A stretch of DNA of 30,060 bases from Caryophanales bacterium UBA4100 (GCA_002383285.1 DFXU01000066.1:1-30060); one strand, 5' to 3'. Positions 1 to 8,996 are shown, counted from the first letter of the stretch. The notes: generated by a model from the letters alone, not told the origin. Made by a program: numbers and translations.

Positions 1-487
1 ACACGTTTAACTCTATAGTTAGCGCTACAGTACCTTGTAAATGTTCTAAATTAGGTTGAAAAGTAACATCTTAGTGATTAATGCTAGCTCCTGCGCTATA
101 GCTATTCGATTTCGAATTTAATCCTAAAGTAAAGGTCGAAAATTTCTTCTGTTCGTTAATCTTGCTGTCGTCGTTTTTTTCATTTCCCAATAGCAATCTA
201 CTCCTTAAGGGTTTCATGCTCTGAATGCTTGTCGAAGGAAACCCTCAGTCTTATACCAGACAAGCTCCTACCTCAGTCAAATCTTCGAAACTATGCAACT
301 TTATGAATCTATTAACGTCTAAAATAGTGGTGATTATTTCATATTGAATAGTTTCTACTGTCAATTCATAGACTGCTTTGCTAGAATAATAATAGAGCTT
401 AGTTTAGAAGATACTTATCGGAAATATGATGATAGTTATCGGAATAAACGCTAGTTATATCGAGAGAAGCAGCTTAGAGGTGAGACT
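1..487. other. Left-edge non-coding region
   Basis: No supportable gene was found. Stops are dense on both strands near the edge; the only frame open from the left edge on the plus strand closes at 57-59 after 18 codons. Visible structure is limited to an 8-bp inverted repeat (AGGGTTTC at 208-215, GAAACCCT at 238-245, 22-nt spacer), a T-run at about 174-180, and a short direct repeat TTATCGGAA at 415-423 and 436-444 (21-bp period) just upstream of the amidase gene. A weak TGAATA-N16-CATAGACT string (345-374) is faintly like a forespore sigma-factor promoter, but its spacing is one base short and I do not rely on it. Confidence 0.5.
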
Positions 488-1297
488 ATGAAGCGATATC
501 TATTCACTGTAGTGATCATTATTCCAGCACTCTTACTTCCTATGCTAACGTACGCCAAAGCTGGAGTGGGGATTAATCGTCACACAATAACGCAGATCGA
601 TTCTTATAATCACATTGTGAAAGGTCTTTCGAAGAAAGTACCCGTACATATGGATACAATCAAATCACTCCTAGCTGGGCGAGTTGCTTCCATTCATACC
701 ATGATAACAAGTAGTGAGGATCAGGCTTATGAGAGTGATCAACAATTAAAGGCAGATGTATTAAGGATTATCATTGATGCTGGACATGGAGGGCGAGACC
801 CAGGGTCTGCGGGAGTAAGTGAGGATGAGGAGAAGCTTTATACGCTTTCATTATCCCATAAGATTTACCGTTTACTAGAGAGCGAGAGCACAATCACTCC
901 AATCTTAACCAGGCATGACGATACATATTTAACTACCGAAGATAGAGTAGCTGTGGCTAATCGTGATCAAGTAGACATATTCATCTCCTTACATGCGAAT
1001 AGCTTCACGAACAAGAATACTAGAGGAACAGAAACTTACTACCATAACAGTAATAGTATCAAGCTTGCAGACATACTTCATGAGCATATCCTTCAGGCAA
1101 CAGGGTTTCCAGATCGTAAAGTTAGGAAGATGGATTACAAGGTCTTAAAGGAAACAACGATGCCAGCGGCTCTGCTGGAAATTGGATATTTATCCAATAA
1201 AGTGGAGGAATCGATCATGACTTCAGAGGAGATGCAGAATAAGGTGGCAGCCTCCATTGTTGAAGGAATTAAGCAATATATCATGCTGGAATTATAA
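488..1297 (+). CDS. Secreted N-acetylmuramoyl-L-alanine amidase (Amidase_3 family)
   Basis: This is a 269-residue zinc amidase predicted to cut the bond between N-acetylmuramic acid and L-alanine of peptidoglycan outside the membrane. Residues 1-23 form a signal peptide or anchor (KR, then a hydrophobic stretch ending near TYAKA). The catalytic domain spans about 92-268. DAGHGG gives the first zinc histidine (His100), the acidic cluster SEDEEK (about 112-117) the glutamate ligand, SLHAN the second histidine (His169), and LLEIGYLSN the catalytic Glu231. It resembles CwlD/LytC-type catalytic domains. Residues 24-90 match no wall-binding repeat I know. The start has a good SD (AGAGGTGAG) ahead of ATG. 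It lies 30 bp upstream of the SLH-protein gene on the same strand with no terminator between, so the two are probably cotranscribed. The family is certain; the specific role (vegetative or sporulation) is open. Confidence 0.9.
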   Translation: MKRYLFTVVIIIPALLLPMLTYAKAGVGINRHTITQIDSYNHIVKGLSKKVPVHMDTIKSLLAGRVASIHTMITSSEDQAYESDQQLKADVLRIIIDAGHGGRDPGSAGVSEDEEKLYTLSLSHKIYRLLESESTITPILTRHDDTYLTTEDRVAVANRDQVDIFISLHANSFTNKNTRGTETYYHNSNSIKLADILHEHILQATGFPDRKVRKMDYKVLKETTMPAALLEIGYLSNKVEESIMTSEEMQNKVAASIVEGIKQYIMLEL

Positions 1298-1327
1298 TAT
1301 TACTTATACTTTGGGAGGAGATTAACA

Positions 1328-4024
1328 ATGAATAAGGGATTGAAATTATCTGTGAAGCAAATGCTGATTGTTGTCTTAATAATATGTCTAGTATTGCCAC
1401 AAGCTGCGCTTGCAGTAGAGATAGAGACAGGAGGTACTGTTAGCTCACCTAACAGTAGCTTCTCAGATACAGGTAAGCACTGGGCCAAAAAGTTTATTTC
1501 CAAAATTGCGCTATTAGGCTTCGCACAAGGCAGTGATGGGAAATTCCGGCCGGAAGATCCTATATCTCAGCAAGAAGCAATTATTATGATTACCAGTATG
1601 ATGGGTAAGCAAGATGAGATAGATAAGAATGTAGCCTCCAACCTTCCTATTAAAGTAGATACCTGGGCACAGCCTTATGTGGTGTTAGCTCTTAATGAGA
1701 AGCTGATAACGATGCCCGAGGAGTTAGCGACTACAACCAGTAATTGGGGAACGGAATATGCAAGCCGCGAATGGATTACGAAGTTAATTGTCAGAGCTAT
1801 TGGGCAGCAGGAGCAAGCTGCGCTTGCCAATGATGATGATACAGGATTTACGGATGAAGATGTGATTAGCGATGGATACACCGGATTTATTAACATTGCT
1901 CAGTCACTTAGTATTGTGAATGGATTACCTGACGGAAGCTTTAATCCGAATGGTCAGATCAAGAGAGCGGAGATGGCGGTTCTGCTAGGTCAAGCCGAGC
2001 AGCATCTTGATCAGCGAAGTGTGAAGATCTCAAGCGGGACAGTGGTTAGCTCGAATGCATTTTCTATACAAATCGAAGAGAATACAGGCTTGGTAAAAAA
2101 CTATACCACTCATCCCAATGCAGAATTTTACACGGAAGAGAGCAATAATCCCATCCTAGTATCGGGTATTACGGTAGGTGATTATCTAACCATTATCCAC
2201 GATCAAGGCATCGCATATTATGTTGAGATTTCTGATGAGAAAGTGACGATGGAGTCGTTTATTGGGACGATGGAATCAATATCCAGAATGGATTTGACCG
2301 TCTCGCTTAATATCGATGGTGCTTCTCAATCGTTCAAGTATGCGACCGATGTTGAAGTTACTAATGAGGTAAAGGGACTTTCCCTATCCGATCTAACGGT
2401 AGGCAGTACATTGGAGCTCAAACGAATAAGCGGAAGCGCTAGTACGGATATTACGCATATTATTGTCAAGGCCGCTCCCGTATTCCAGACGGTGGTTGGC
2501 ATAATAGATAACGTCCAAACCACAAATCGTATTGTAAAAGTGAAAGAAACCAATACTGGCACATCAGATGAATATAATATTCCGACAGGGTTGAATATTA
2601 CAAGTGGCACACGAACATTAGCGAGTCTCAGTGAGCTTAATATTGGAGATGAGGTTACAGTAGAATTAAAGGATGATGTAGTGACTTCATTCATTGTTAC
2701 TAAGGCTAGCATAGTTGTTGAAGAGGGCATTGTCAGATCGGTTAATGTTACGGACGAGATTATCACACTATTCGCACCAGATAATAAGTTCGTTGGTTAT
2801 TCTATCGATAAGGCCGTTGCTGTACTTATAACAGGATTAGCTGGAGCTGACCTTGCTGATATTCAAGAAGATGATCGTGTATTAATCCAATTGAATGGTA
2901 ATAACCTGGTCACTAAGATTACGGTGCTGAATCGTTCTATCGAGACAAAGCTAGGTTTGGAGTTCTTCTCATATGACTCGGATGCTAATATTGTTTATCT
3001 GAAGAAGGATAAGAACGCTAAAGCGGACGATTACGAAATTAATGACTCTACCATATTAGAAGTCGGAAGCACAACAATTGCAATTGCTAATATAAACACC
3101 TTCTTTACAAAAGGAAAGAAGGTAGATATTACATATTCCGGTAACCGGATTATGGCAATGGCCATCTCAACGAAATATGATGGTGAATTATTGTCGATCA
3201 ATACGACGACGAAGACGATAAGAATCAATTCCGAATATTATGGTGACCTGTCATTATCATATACAACGGTTCCTTCAGTTGAAGTCTTCGGTAAAACTAA
3301 CGCTACTCTATCCGACTTGACCATAGGCTCTGATGTTCAGATCATTCTGGATAGCAATCAGGAGAAAGCGACTCAAATTAAATTGTTCAGTACTCAAATT
3401 TATAGAGTAGCTACGAAGTATTCCTACAAATTAACGGTTACTGGTGAGTCATCAACTACATCAGACATATTCAACACATCATCGATTCCAATTACACATC
3501 ATACTAAACCAATTGCAACTTATGCAGATATTACAGACAATATGTATATCGAAGCAACAATGGCAGGTACAACAACAACAGCTATATATATTCCTGCAGT
3601 AACTGTTGGGAAGCTGACTGCTGTTAATGCTAGCGGAGGCTCAATCACGGTTGATGAATTCGGTAAGATCGCCAAAACGATCAACAATATAACATCTGTG
3701 AGAGTTGTTAAGAATGCGACTGTTTCCACTACTCTTAGCACGGTGGCCGTTAATGATCGTGTAGAGGTTGTAGTGGGTAAGAGTGGTTCTAAATGGATGA
3801 CAGTACTCTCACCTGTTAAGAAGACCTTATTGGGTTATACAGATGCTACTAAAACTGTGGAACTGAGTAGAGCACTGTTAACGGATCAGAACAAATTCGT
3901 GTTAGCTGATAATGCGTATATTCACAAAGGGACAACGGTTTTAGCGGCATCTTCATTAGCCAAGGGCAGTGAGCTGATGGTCTACTTCCTTAATGGGAAA
4001 ATTGTTGAAATCGAGAAAGTATAG
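1328..4024 (+). CDS. SLH-domain surface protein with about nine tandem beta-rich modules
   Basis: An 898-residue exported wall-anchored protein. Residues 1-29 are a signal peptide with cleavage likely after QAALA. Three S-layer homology domains follow, at about 44-93 (FSDTGKHWAKKFI...), 110-160 and 168-225 (FNPNGQIKRAEMAVLLGQ); such domains bind pyruvylated secondary wall polymer. From about 235 to the end I see nine repeats starting near 235, 312, 389, 465, 542, 618, 692, 760 and 835. Each opens with a G-x-(I/V/L) strand and a Thr-rich beta pattern, and most end in a motif like DLTVGSxVxVxL followed by xVTxIxV. This resembles DUF5666-like or OB-like modules, but I cannot assign a domain with certainty. 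There are no catalytic signatures, so it is probably structural or adhesive. The SD is GGGAGGAGA before ATG, and a 14-bp-stem terminator follows. Confidence 0.88.
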   Translation: MNKGLKLSVKQMLIVVLIICLVLPQAALAVEIETGGTVSSPNSSFSDTGKHWAKKFISKIALLGFAQGSDGKFRPEDPISQQEAIIMITSMMGKQDEIDKNVASNLPIKVDTWAQPYVVLALNEKLITMPEELATTTSNWGTEYASREWITKLIVRAIGQQEQAALANDDDTGFTDEDVISDGYTGFINIAQSLSIVNGLPDGSFNPNGQIKRAEMAVLLGQAEQHLDQRSVKISSGTVVSSNAFSIQIEENTGLVKNYTTHPNAEFYTEESNNPILVSGITVGDYLTIIHDQGIAYYVEISDEKVTMESFIGTMESISRMDLTVSLNIDGASQSFKYATDVEVTNEVKGLSLSDLTVGSTLELKRISGSASTDITHIIVKAAPVFQTVVGIIDNVQTTNRIVKVKETNTGTSDEYNIPTGLNITSGTRTLASLSELNIGDEVTVELKDDVVTSFIVTKASIVVEEGIVRSVNVTDEIITLFAPDNKFVGYSIDKAVAVLITGLAGADLADIQEDDRVLIQLNGNNLVTKITVLNRSIETKLGLEFFSYDSDANIVYLKKDKNAKADDYEINDSTILEVGSTTIAIANINTFFTKGKKVDITYSGNRIMAMAISTKYDGELLSINTTTKTIRINSEYYGDLSLSYTTVPSVEVFGKTNATLSDLTIGSDVQIILDSNQEKATQIKLFSTQIYRVATKYSYKLTVTGESSTTSDIFNTSSIPITHHTKPIATYADITDNMYIEATMAGTTTTAIYIPAVTVGKLTAVNASGGSITVDEFGKIAKTINNITSVRVVKNATVSTTLSTVAVNDRVEVVVGKSGSKWMTVLSPVKKTLLGYTDATKTVELSRALLTDQNKFVLADNAYIHKGTTVLAASSLAKGSELMVYFLNGKIVEIEKV

Positions 4025-4044
4025 TAAATCAACACGAATTCGAC

Positions 4045-4086
4045 ACAGAGCAAACACAAATATGTGTTTGCTCTGTATCTTTTTTC
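4045..4086 (+). terminator. Rho-independent terminator after SLH gene
   Basis: A perfect 14-bp stem (ACAGAGCAAACACA at 4045-4058, TGTGTTTGCTCTGT at 4063-4076) closes a 4-nt loop and is followed by ATC and a T-run. It ends the amidase-SLH unit and separates it from nth. Confidence 0.92.
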
Positions 4087-4095
4087 TGAGAATAG

Positions 4096-4125
4096 TTGAT
4101 CTTAGGGACAGGACTTTGGTAAACT
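4096..4125 (+). promoter_or_regulatory. Possible sigma-A promoter for nth
   Basis: TTGATC (4096-4101) and TAAACT (4120-4125) are separated by 18 bp. The match to consensus is moderate, but the location fits, directly after the upstream terminator and about 58 bp before the nth start. Confidence 0.35.
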
Positions 4126-4183
4126 GTTGTTCGGAGCCATTCATTCGGATAGCCCTGTTCTCGGGGGAGGAGGACTTACAGCC

Positions 4184-4852
4184 ATGAGGAAGCAGGTTCG
4201 ACATATTCTGGATACAATGGCTGGCATGTTTCCTAATGCACACTGCGAATTGCACCATTCTAATCCGTTCGAACTAACCATTGCTGTTCTATTATCAGCC
4301 CAATGCACAGATGAAACCGTGAACAAGGTGACCAAGGATTTGTTCCTTAAATACAGGAATCCTGAAGACTATTTAACTGTTCCTCTCGATGAACTGGAGC
4401 AGGATATAAGACGTATAGGATTATATCGGAATAAGGCGAAGTTCATTCAAAGTTTATGTCGGATGATACTCGAGGAATTCGATGGAGTGCTTCCGAGCTC
4501 ACATGAAGACCTTGTGAAACTACCAGGCGTAGGTCGTAAGACAGCGAATGTTGTTGTATCCAATGCCTTCGGTGTTCCCGCTATTGCAGTAGATACTCAT
4601 GTTGAACGAGTTGCAAAGCGACTTGGTTTGGCAGGACAATCTGATAGTGTTCTTAAAGTGGAAGAGAAGCTTATGAAGCAAATTCCTGAAGAGGAATGGA
4701 CGGTTACGCATCATCGTCTTATCTTTTTCGGAAGATATCATTGTAAGGCGCAGAACCCTCAATGTGAGGTTTGCCCCTTGGTTGATATTTGTCGAGAAGG
4801 TAAACTAAGAATGAAAAAGAAAAATTCGGCAAAAAATACTATTAAAAGATAA
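4184..4852 (+). CDS. nth: Endonuclease III (DNA glycosylase / AP lyase)
   Basis: A 222-residue base-excision-repair enzyme that removes oxidised pyrimidines and cleaves the abasic site. The helix-hairpin-helix is LPGVGRKTANVV with the catalytic Lys, followed by VDTHVERVAKRLGL with the catalytic Asp. The C-terminal [4Fe-4S] cluster loop has the classic spacing C-x6-C-x2-C-x5-C (CKAQNPQCEVCPLVDIC). I choose the ATG at 4184 because it is preceded by GGGGGAGGAGG and gives the normal family length and N-terminus (MRKQVRHILDTM). An upstream in-frame ATG at 4127 would add 19 residues not typical of the family. The next gene, for the 89-aa protein, begins 12 bp after the stop. Confidence 0.95.
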   Translation: MRKQVRHILDTMAGMFPNAHCELHHSNPFELTIAVLLSAQCTDETVNKVTKDLFLKYRNPEDYLTVPLDELEQDIRRIGLYRNKAKFIQSLCRMILEEFDGVLPSSHEDLVKLPGVGRKTANVVVSNAFGVPAIAVDTHVERVAKRLGLAGQSDSVLKVEEKLMKQIPEEEWTVTHHRLIFFGRYHCKAQNPQCEVCPLVDICREGKLRMKKKNSAKNTIKR

Positions 4853-4864
4853 GGTTGGGATGAG

Positions 4865-5134
4865 ATGAGATGCATTTCCGTATACACGAAGGACTTTGAG
4901 GTTTTCTCTGATATTTATGAAGAGATCATAGACACACCGATGCTTGATAATGAAGAGAAGGAAATCAACGGTATTGTATTTAGCGATTCTGGAGAGATTG
5001 ATGATGAATATGTAAATCGTTTGAAGGAAAAGCCAGAAGTCGTTGTAATGAGAATTAAAGATAAGAATATTACCATATTGCAGCATGGTGAGGTTTTCGA
5101 AATTTTCTTTCCAGAGTTGAGCCTTCAAAGCTAA
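4865..5134 (+). CDS. Small acidic protein of unknown function (89 aa)
   Basis: I do not recognise a characterised family. The protein is 89 residues, acidic, with no signal peptide or membrane segment, so probably cytosolic. It starts MRCISVYTKDFEVFSD and ends in a strand-rich segment (EVVVMRIKDKNITILQHGEV) suggesting a small alpha/beta fold. It lies 12 bp after nth and 105 bp before dynA on the same strand, and a plausible terminator follows, so it is probably the last gene of the nth transcript. The start lacks a strong SD (GGTTGGGATG lies just upstream), but the frame is open, codon use looks normal, and the sequence is not low-complexity. Confidence 0.7.
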   Translation: MRCISVYTKDFEVFSDIYEEIIDTPMLDNEEKEINGIVFSDSGEIDDEYVNRLKEKPEVVVMRIKDKNITILQHGEVFEIFFPELSLQS

Positions 5135-5162
5135 GATTACATCCAAGGGAAATTAAGGGAGG

Positions 5163-5190
5163 CTGGGTCTTAGATCCGGTTTCTTTTTTT
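5163..5190 (+). terminator. Probable intrinsic terminator after the 89-aa gene
   Basis: A 6-bp stem with wobble pairs (CTGGGT at 5163-5168, ATCCGG at 5174-5179, loop CTTAG) is followed by TTTC and seven Ts. The stem is modest but the U-tract is strong and the position is right. Confidence 0.5.
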
Positions 5191-5239
5191 ATATATATTA
5201 TTATTAATCAATGAAGCATAGAGAGGTAGTTATTAAGTC

Positions 5240-8200
5240 ATGTCTCTTACATCAACAATACAACGTATTCAAACAGCAATGTCGGAGCGTGGTGATCATA
5301 CTCATGCTGTACAGACCGGACAGCTGCTAGAAAAGCTGCAAAAGAATAAAACGGTTATTGCGATGTGTGGACACTTCTCAGCAGGTAAATCCAGTCTAAT
5401 AAACAGCATATGCGGTACCAAGGTATTAGCCGCCGGGCCTATTCCTACTAGTGCAAATCTGGTTATGATTGAGAATATAGAGCAAGGTAAGGCAGAGGCG
5501 GTCGTACAATTCAAGAATGGGGTTTTCGAAACAATTCCGTCCGAAGCTGGCATCCGGGCAACAACAGCGGTAGTCGACGATGATTTTATTACCAGAATCG
5601 ATCAATTAAGCAAGAATGGGGTTGAGGTGGAGAGAATTGATATCCGCTTGTCGGTCCCGATATTAGCTGATCAGCTTATCCTGATGGATACTCCTGGTGT
5701 TGATTCAACGGATGACGCTCATCGGCTGGCAACCGAGTCAGCGTTACATCTTGCGGATGTCGTATTCTATATTACTGACTATAATCACGTTCAATCGGAA
5801 GTGAACTTTAACTTTACGAAACGTCTGAAGGACTGGGGTAAGCCAGTCTACATTATCATTAATCAAGTGGATAAGCATAATGAGCAGGAGCTAAGCTTTG
5901 AACGCTATGTAGAGGACGTCAAGATGGCCTTCGCAAACTGGGGAATTCAGGCAGATGGTTACCTGTTCGTATCCGTTAAGCAGCCTAGTCACCGGTTTAG
6001 TGATTGGTATAAGCTAATGGAATTATTCGAGCAAATTAAGTTTAATGCTAGCGCCATCATACAAGCTAGTATTGAGTTATCATGCTCGCATCTCATACAA
6101 GAGCATGTTCGCTATGTCTATCCAGCGGTTGTCCAACCAGAGTTAGAAGTAGTGTCGTTGGATCAGTTGAAGCTTGAATGGGAAGAGCTTCAAGAAACAA
6201 TAGAACAGATTAAACAAGGGCCCTTGGAGCTGAAGCAGAAATTTCGCGAAGAGCTTACGAGGCTAGTTAACAATGCGATTATCATATCAGCAACAGCGAG
6301 GGAGCTTGTTGATGCTTATCTACAGAGCCGTAAACCGGGTTTCAGGGTCGGTTTATTGTTCAGTACTGCCAAGACGAAGGCTGAGTCAGCTGAACGGCTG
6401 CGAGCATTAACGTTAATGGTTCAGGATCACACGGCTAAGCAGCTGGTGTGGCATCTGAATCATATGCTTCAAAGCTATATACAACTACCAGAGATTGCCC
6501 CCCTATTACAGAAGAAGCATATTGAAATTCCTGAGTTAGAAGCGAACATATCCTCGGATTGGATCGCTGATCAAGTGAATTTGTCAGCAGGCTTTACCGC
6601 TGAATATACGATGATATTCAGCAGTAAATTATCTGAACAGATCAAGACAGGCTTACGCAAGCAAGCAACAGATTTGTTCGAATACATCTTTGAGGCTTTA
6701 ACAGAGCAGGTTGGACATTCAGCTGCGTACCATCTGGAAAGAGCAGAGCAATTAACATTGTTGATGAATGAGCGGATAGCTGCTCAACAGCTAGATGAAG
6801 AGTGTAATGGTTACCTGTCCTTGCTTAAGTCTGAGCTTGAACGGGTTCAGGGGGAGCGTATCACGTATCCTGATACGAATACGATGATTCAAGGTGTCTC
6901 GTCTCAACATTCGAGCTTATTGGGTGAGAATTTATCTGAGCCATCTGTAAACTCACCATTCTCATTATCCCTTGATGAGGATCGTAATGCTGAAAGCTTA
7001 CACAATAATCAAGAAACGAATTCATTTCAATACCGTACGGTTATGGAGGAGATGGCCGAACGATTATTGCAAAGTGCCATGCTTCTCGAACCTATTCAAT
7101 CCGTATCCAGTATTCGTCAATCTCTATTAGATCGAGCTAAGAAGCTAAGAAATCATCAATTTACAATTGCTCTCTTCGGTGCATTCAGTGCGGGTAAGTC
7201 ATCGTTCGCGAATGCATTGATGGGTCAAGCTATTCTTCCGGTCTCTCCTAATCCCACAACGGCAGCGATTAATCGAATCGTTCCAACCGATGACGAGAGA
7301 GCTCATCTCACGGCGCGCATCAGAATGAAGTCTGCAGAGGCTGTGCTCACGGATATCCGTCATTCGTTCAATATGCTTGGGAGCACTCAACCGTTCGAGT
7401 CTATAGAGCGTGCAGTAAGCGCTATTCGCGGGATGAGCTTAGATCGTGTATCTAGCAAAGGTAAGGCACATCGATCGTTCTTACAGGCCATAGAGCAGGG
7501 CTGGCTGGATAGTCACACTAAGCTAGGTACTGAATGGCTAGCTGATGAAGCAGAATATAGACAATACGTAGCGAATGAGACGAAGTCCTGCTTTGTTGAA
7601 CGGATTGATCTTCATTATAGCTCAGCATTTACTGATCAAGGTGTAATTCTAGTAGATACGCCGGGAGCAGATAGCATTCATGCTAGACATACAGGTGTTG
7701 CCTTTGATTATATCAAGAATGCAGATGCTATTCTGTTCGTAACTTATTATAATCATGCATTCTCACAGTCGGACAAGCAATTTCTACAACAATTAGGACG
7801 GGTTAAGGATAGCTTTGAACTAGACAAAATGTTCTTTATTATCAATGCAGCAGATCTTGCTGATTCGGTGAATGAGCTAGAAGTCGTTGTTGATCATGTA
7901 AGTAAACAGCTACAGCTGCATGGCATTCGAAATCCACGTATATATCCGGTATCCAGTCGGTTAGCTCTTGAAGCTCGTATAGACCAGAATTATACGGCAC
8001 TAGAGCGCTCTGGCATGCAGACGTTCGAACATAGCTTTGCAAGGTTTGCGATCGATGAGCTAGCTGGCGTTGCCTTGCGCTCAGCGCAGCTTGAGCTTGA
8101 TAAAGCTGTACAGGCAGTACATCAAACCGTAGAACAATCCCGTCTTAGCTCAGAACAGCTTCAACTGGAGAGAGAACACAGACAGTCCTTAATCCCTGTT

Positions 8201-8908
8201 GTACACGCTGAGTTTGAGTCTCACATGGGGCAGCTTGTCACGTCGATGGTTCGACAAGAGCTTAACGAGCTTCTCTATTATGTGAAGCAACGATGTGGGT
8301 TCCGTTTCGGTGAGTGGTATAACGAATCATTCCACCCTTCCGTTCTACAAGAGGATGGAAGGAATATAACAATAGCTCTGACCTCAGCATGGAAGGAATT
8401 GTTGCAATCCGCTTCTATTGAGGTGTCACAAGAGGTATTAGCTACTTCATTACGGATGGAAAATTTTATTCGTCATCAGCTTGCAAGCTGGAGAGAGCGG
8501 CTACTGCTCGCGATCACTCAGTACAGCGAGGATTTCATTAGTGATGAAGTACTACTCGATCCCTTCTTAACGCCAGAGGTAGAGGAATCGTTAATCGAGC
8601 CTGCAATCGATTATAAGGTGTTGAGCAAACATTACAAGAATGCCAAAGCATTCTTCGAGGGCGATGGTAAGAATCAGCTTAAAGCTGTTCTACAGAATGT
8701 GGTGGATGCTGGCATCAGTAATTACGTTGATGAGCACGAGGCTCGACTTAGCAAATACTATGAGCAACTATACATGCAAGAAGCAAATCGAATGTCAGCT
8801 AAATTGCTTGAGCAATTCCAGTTATATTGCGATGGATTTGCTGTTAATGACAGTGCTGTCATTAACATGGAAGAAATTGAATTTAGACTTGCGCGGATAC
8901 TGCATTAA
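5240..8908 (+). CDS. dynA: DynA-type bacterial dynamin with two GTPase heads
   Basis: A 1222-residue internally duplicated dynamin-like GTPase, matching the architecture and length of Bacillus subtilis DynA (YpbR, about 1190 aa), which tethers and fuses membranes and helps cells survive pore-forming antibiotics and phage. Head 1 has the P-loop GHFSAGKSS (44-52), G3 DTPGVDS (from 150) and G4 NQVD (208-211). Head 2 has the P-loop GAFSAGKSS (647-655), G3 DTPGADS (from 806) and G4 NAAD (869-872). Each head is followed by long helical stalk sequence. A polar Ser/Asn-rich linker lies near 560-610. The G1-to-G3 distance is about 53 residues longer in head 2. The ATG follows GAGAGGT at a rather long 12-nt spacing. 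It is flanked by the 89-aa gene upstream and an ABC exporter operon downstream with its own promoter. Confidence 0.93.
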   Translation: MSLTSTIQRIQTAMSERGDHTHAVQTGQLLEKLQKNKTVIAMCGHFSAGKSSLINSICGTKVLAAGPIPTSANLVMIENIEQGKAEAVVQFKNGVFETIPSEAGIRATTAVVDDDFITRIDQLSKNGVEVERIDIRLSVPILADQLILMDTPGVDSTDDAHRLATESALHLADVVFYITDYNHVQSEVNFNFTKRLKDWGKPVYIIINQVDKHNEQELSFERYVEDVKMAFANWGIQADGYLFVSVKQPSHRFSDWYKLMELFEQIKFNASAIIQASIELSCSHLIQEHVRYVYPAVVQPELEVVSLDQLKLEWEELQETIEQIKQGPLELKQKFREELTRLVNNAIIISATARELVDAYLQSRKPGFRVGLLFSTAKTKAESAERLRALTLMVQDHTAKQLVWHLNHMLQSYIQLPEIAPLLQKKHIEIPELEANISSDWIADQVNLSAGFTAEYTMIFSSKLSEQIKTGLRKQATDLFEYIFEALTEQVGHSAAYHLERAEQLTLLMNERIAAQQLDEECNGYLSLLKSELERVQGERITYPDTNTMIQGVSSQHSSLLGENLSEPSVNSPFSLSLDEDRNAESLHNNQETNSFQYRTVMEEMAERLLQSAMLLEPIQSVSSIRQSLLDRAKKLRNHQFTIALFGAFSAGKSSFANALMGQAILPVSPNPTTAAINRIVPTDDERAHLTARIRMKSAEAVLTDIRHSFNMLGSTQPFESIERAVSAIRGMSLDRVSSKGKAHRSFLQAIEQGWLDSHTKLGTEWLADEAEYRQYVANETKSCFVERIDLHYSSAFTDQGVILVDTPGADSIHARHTGVAFDYIKNADAILFVTYYNHAFSQSDKQFLQQLGRVKDSFELDKMFFIINAADLADSVNELEVVVDHVSKQLQLHGIRNPRIYPVSSRLALEARIDQNYTALERSGMQTFEHSFARFAIDELAGVALRSAQLELDKAVQAVHQTVEQSRLSSEQLQLEREHRQSLIPVVHAEFESHMGQLVTSMVRQELNELLYYVKQRCGFRFGEWYNESFHPSVLQEDGRNITIALTSAWKELLQSASIEVSQEVLATSLRMENFIRHQLASWRERLLLAITQYSEDFISDEVLLDPFLTPEVEESLIEPAIDYKVLSKHYKNAKAFFEGDGKNQLKAVLQNVVDAGISNYVDEHEARLSKYYEQLYMQEANRMSAKLLEQFQLYCDGFAVNDSAVINMEEIEFRLARILH

Positions 8909-8996
8909 ATAGCTTGATTTGAAAGAGAATGGTCTATATTGTGAACAAATTAAGAACATGCATCGATATTAGGCGTAATATCGTATATTCCCCTCG

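Noticed and set aside
208..245. Inverted repeat AGGGTTTC/GAAACCCT as a terminator or mobile-element end
   Set aside because: The 22-nt spacer, lack of a following T-run and absence of any flanking transposase or target duplication leave it unexplained; it could be chance.
2326..2766. Long antisense open frame (146 codons) inside the SLH gene
   Set aside because: It lies wholly opposite a clearly coding gene, has no SD or recognisable domain, and reads as low-complexity Ser/Thr/Val/Leu, as expected of an antisense shadow.
3956..4258. Minus-strand open frame across the terminator and the start of nth
   Set aside because: It runs antisense through a strong terminator hairpin and the nth N-terminus; no motif or SD supports it.
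8964..8983. 7-bp hairpin CGATATT/AATATCG after dynA as a terminator
   Set aside because: The stem is AT-rich and is not followed by a T-run, so it is not convincing as an intrinsic terminator.
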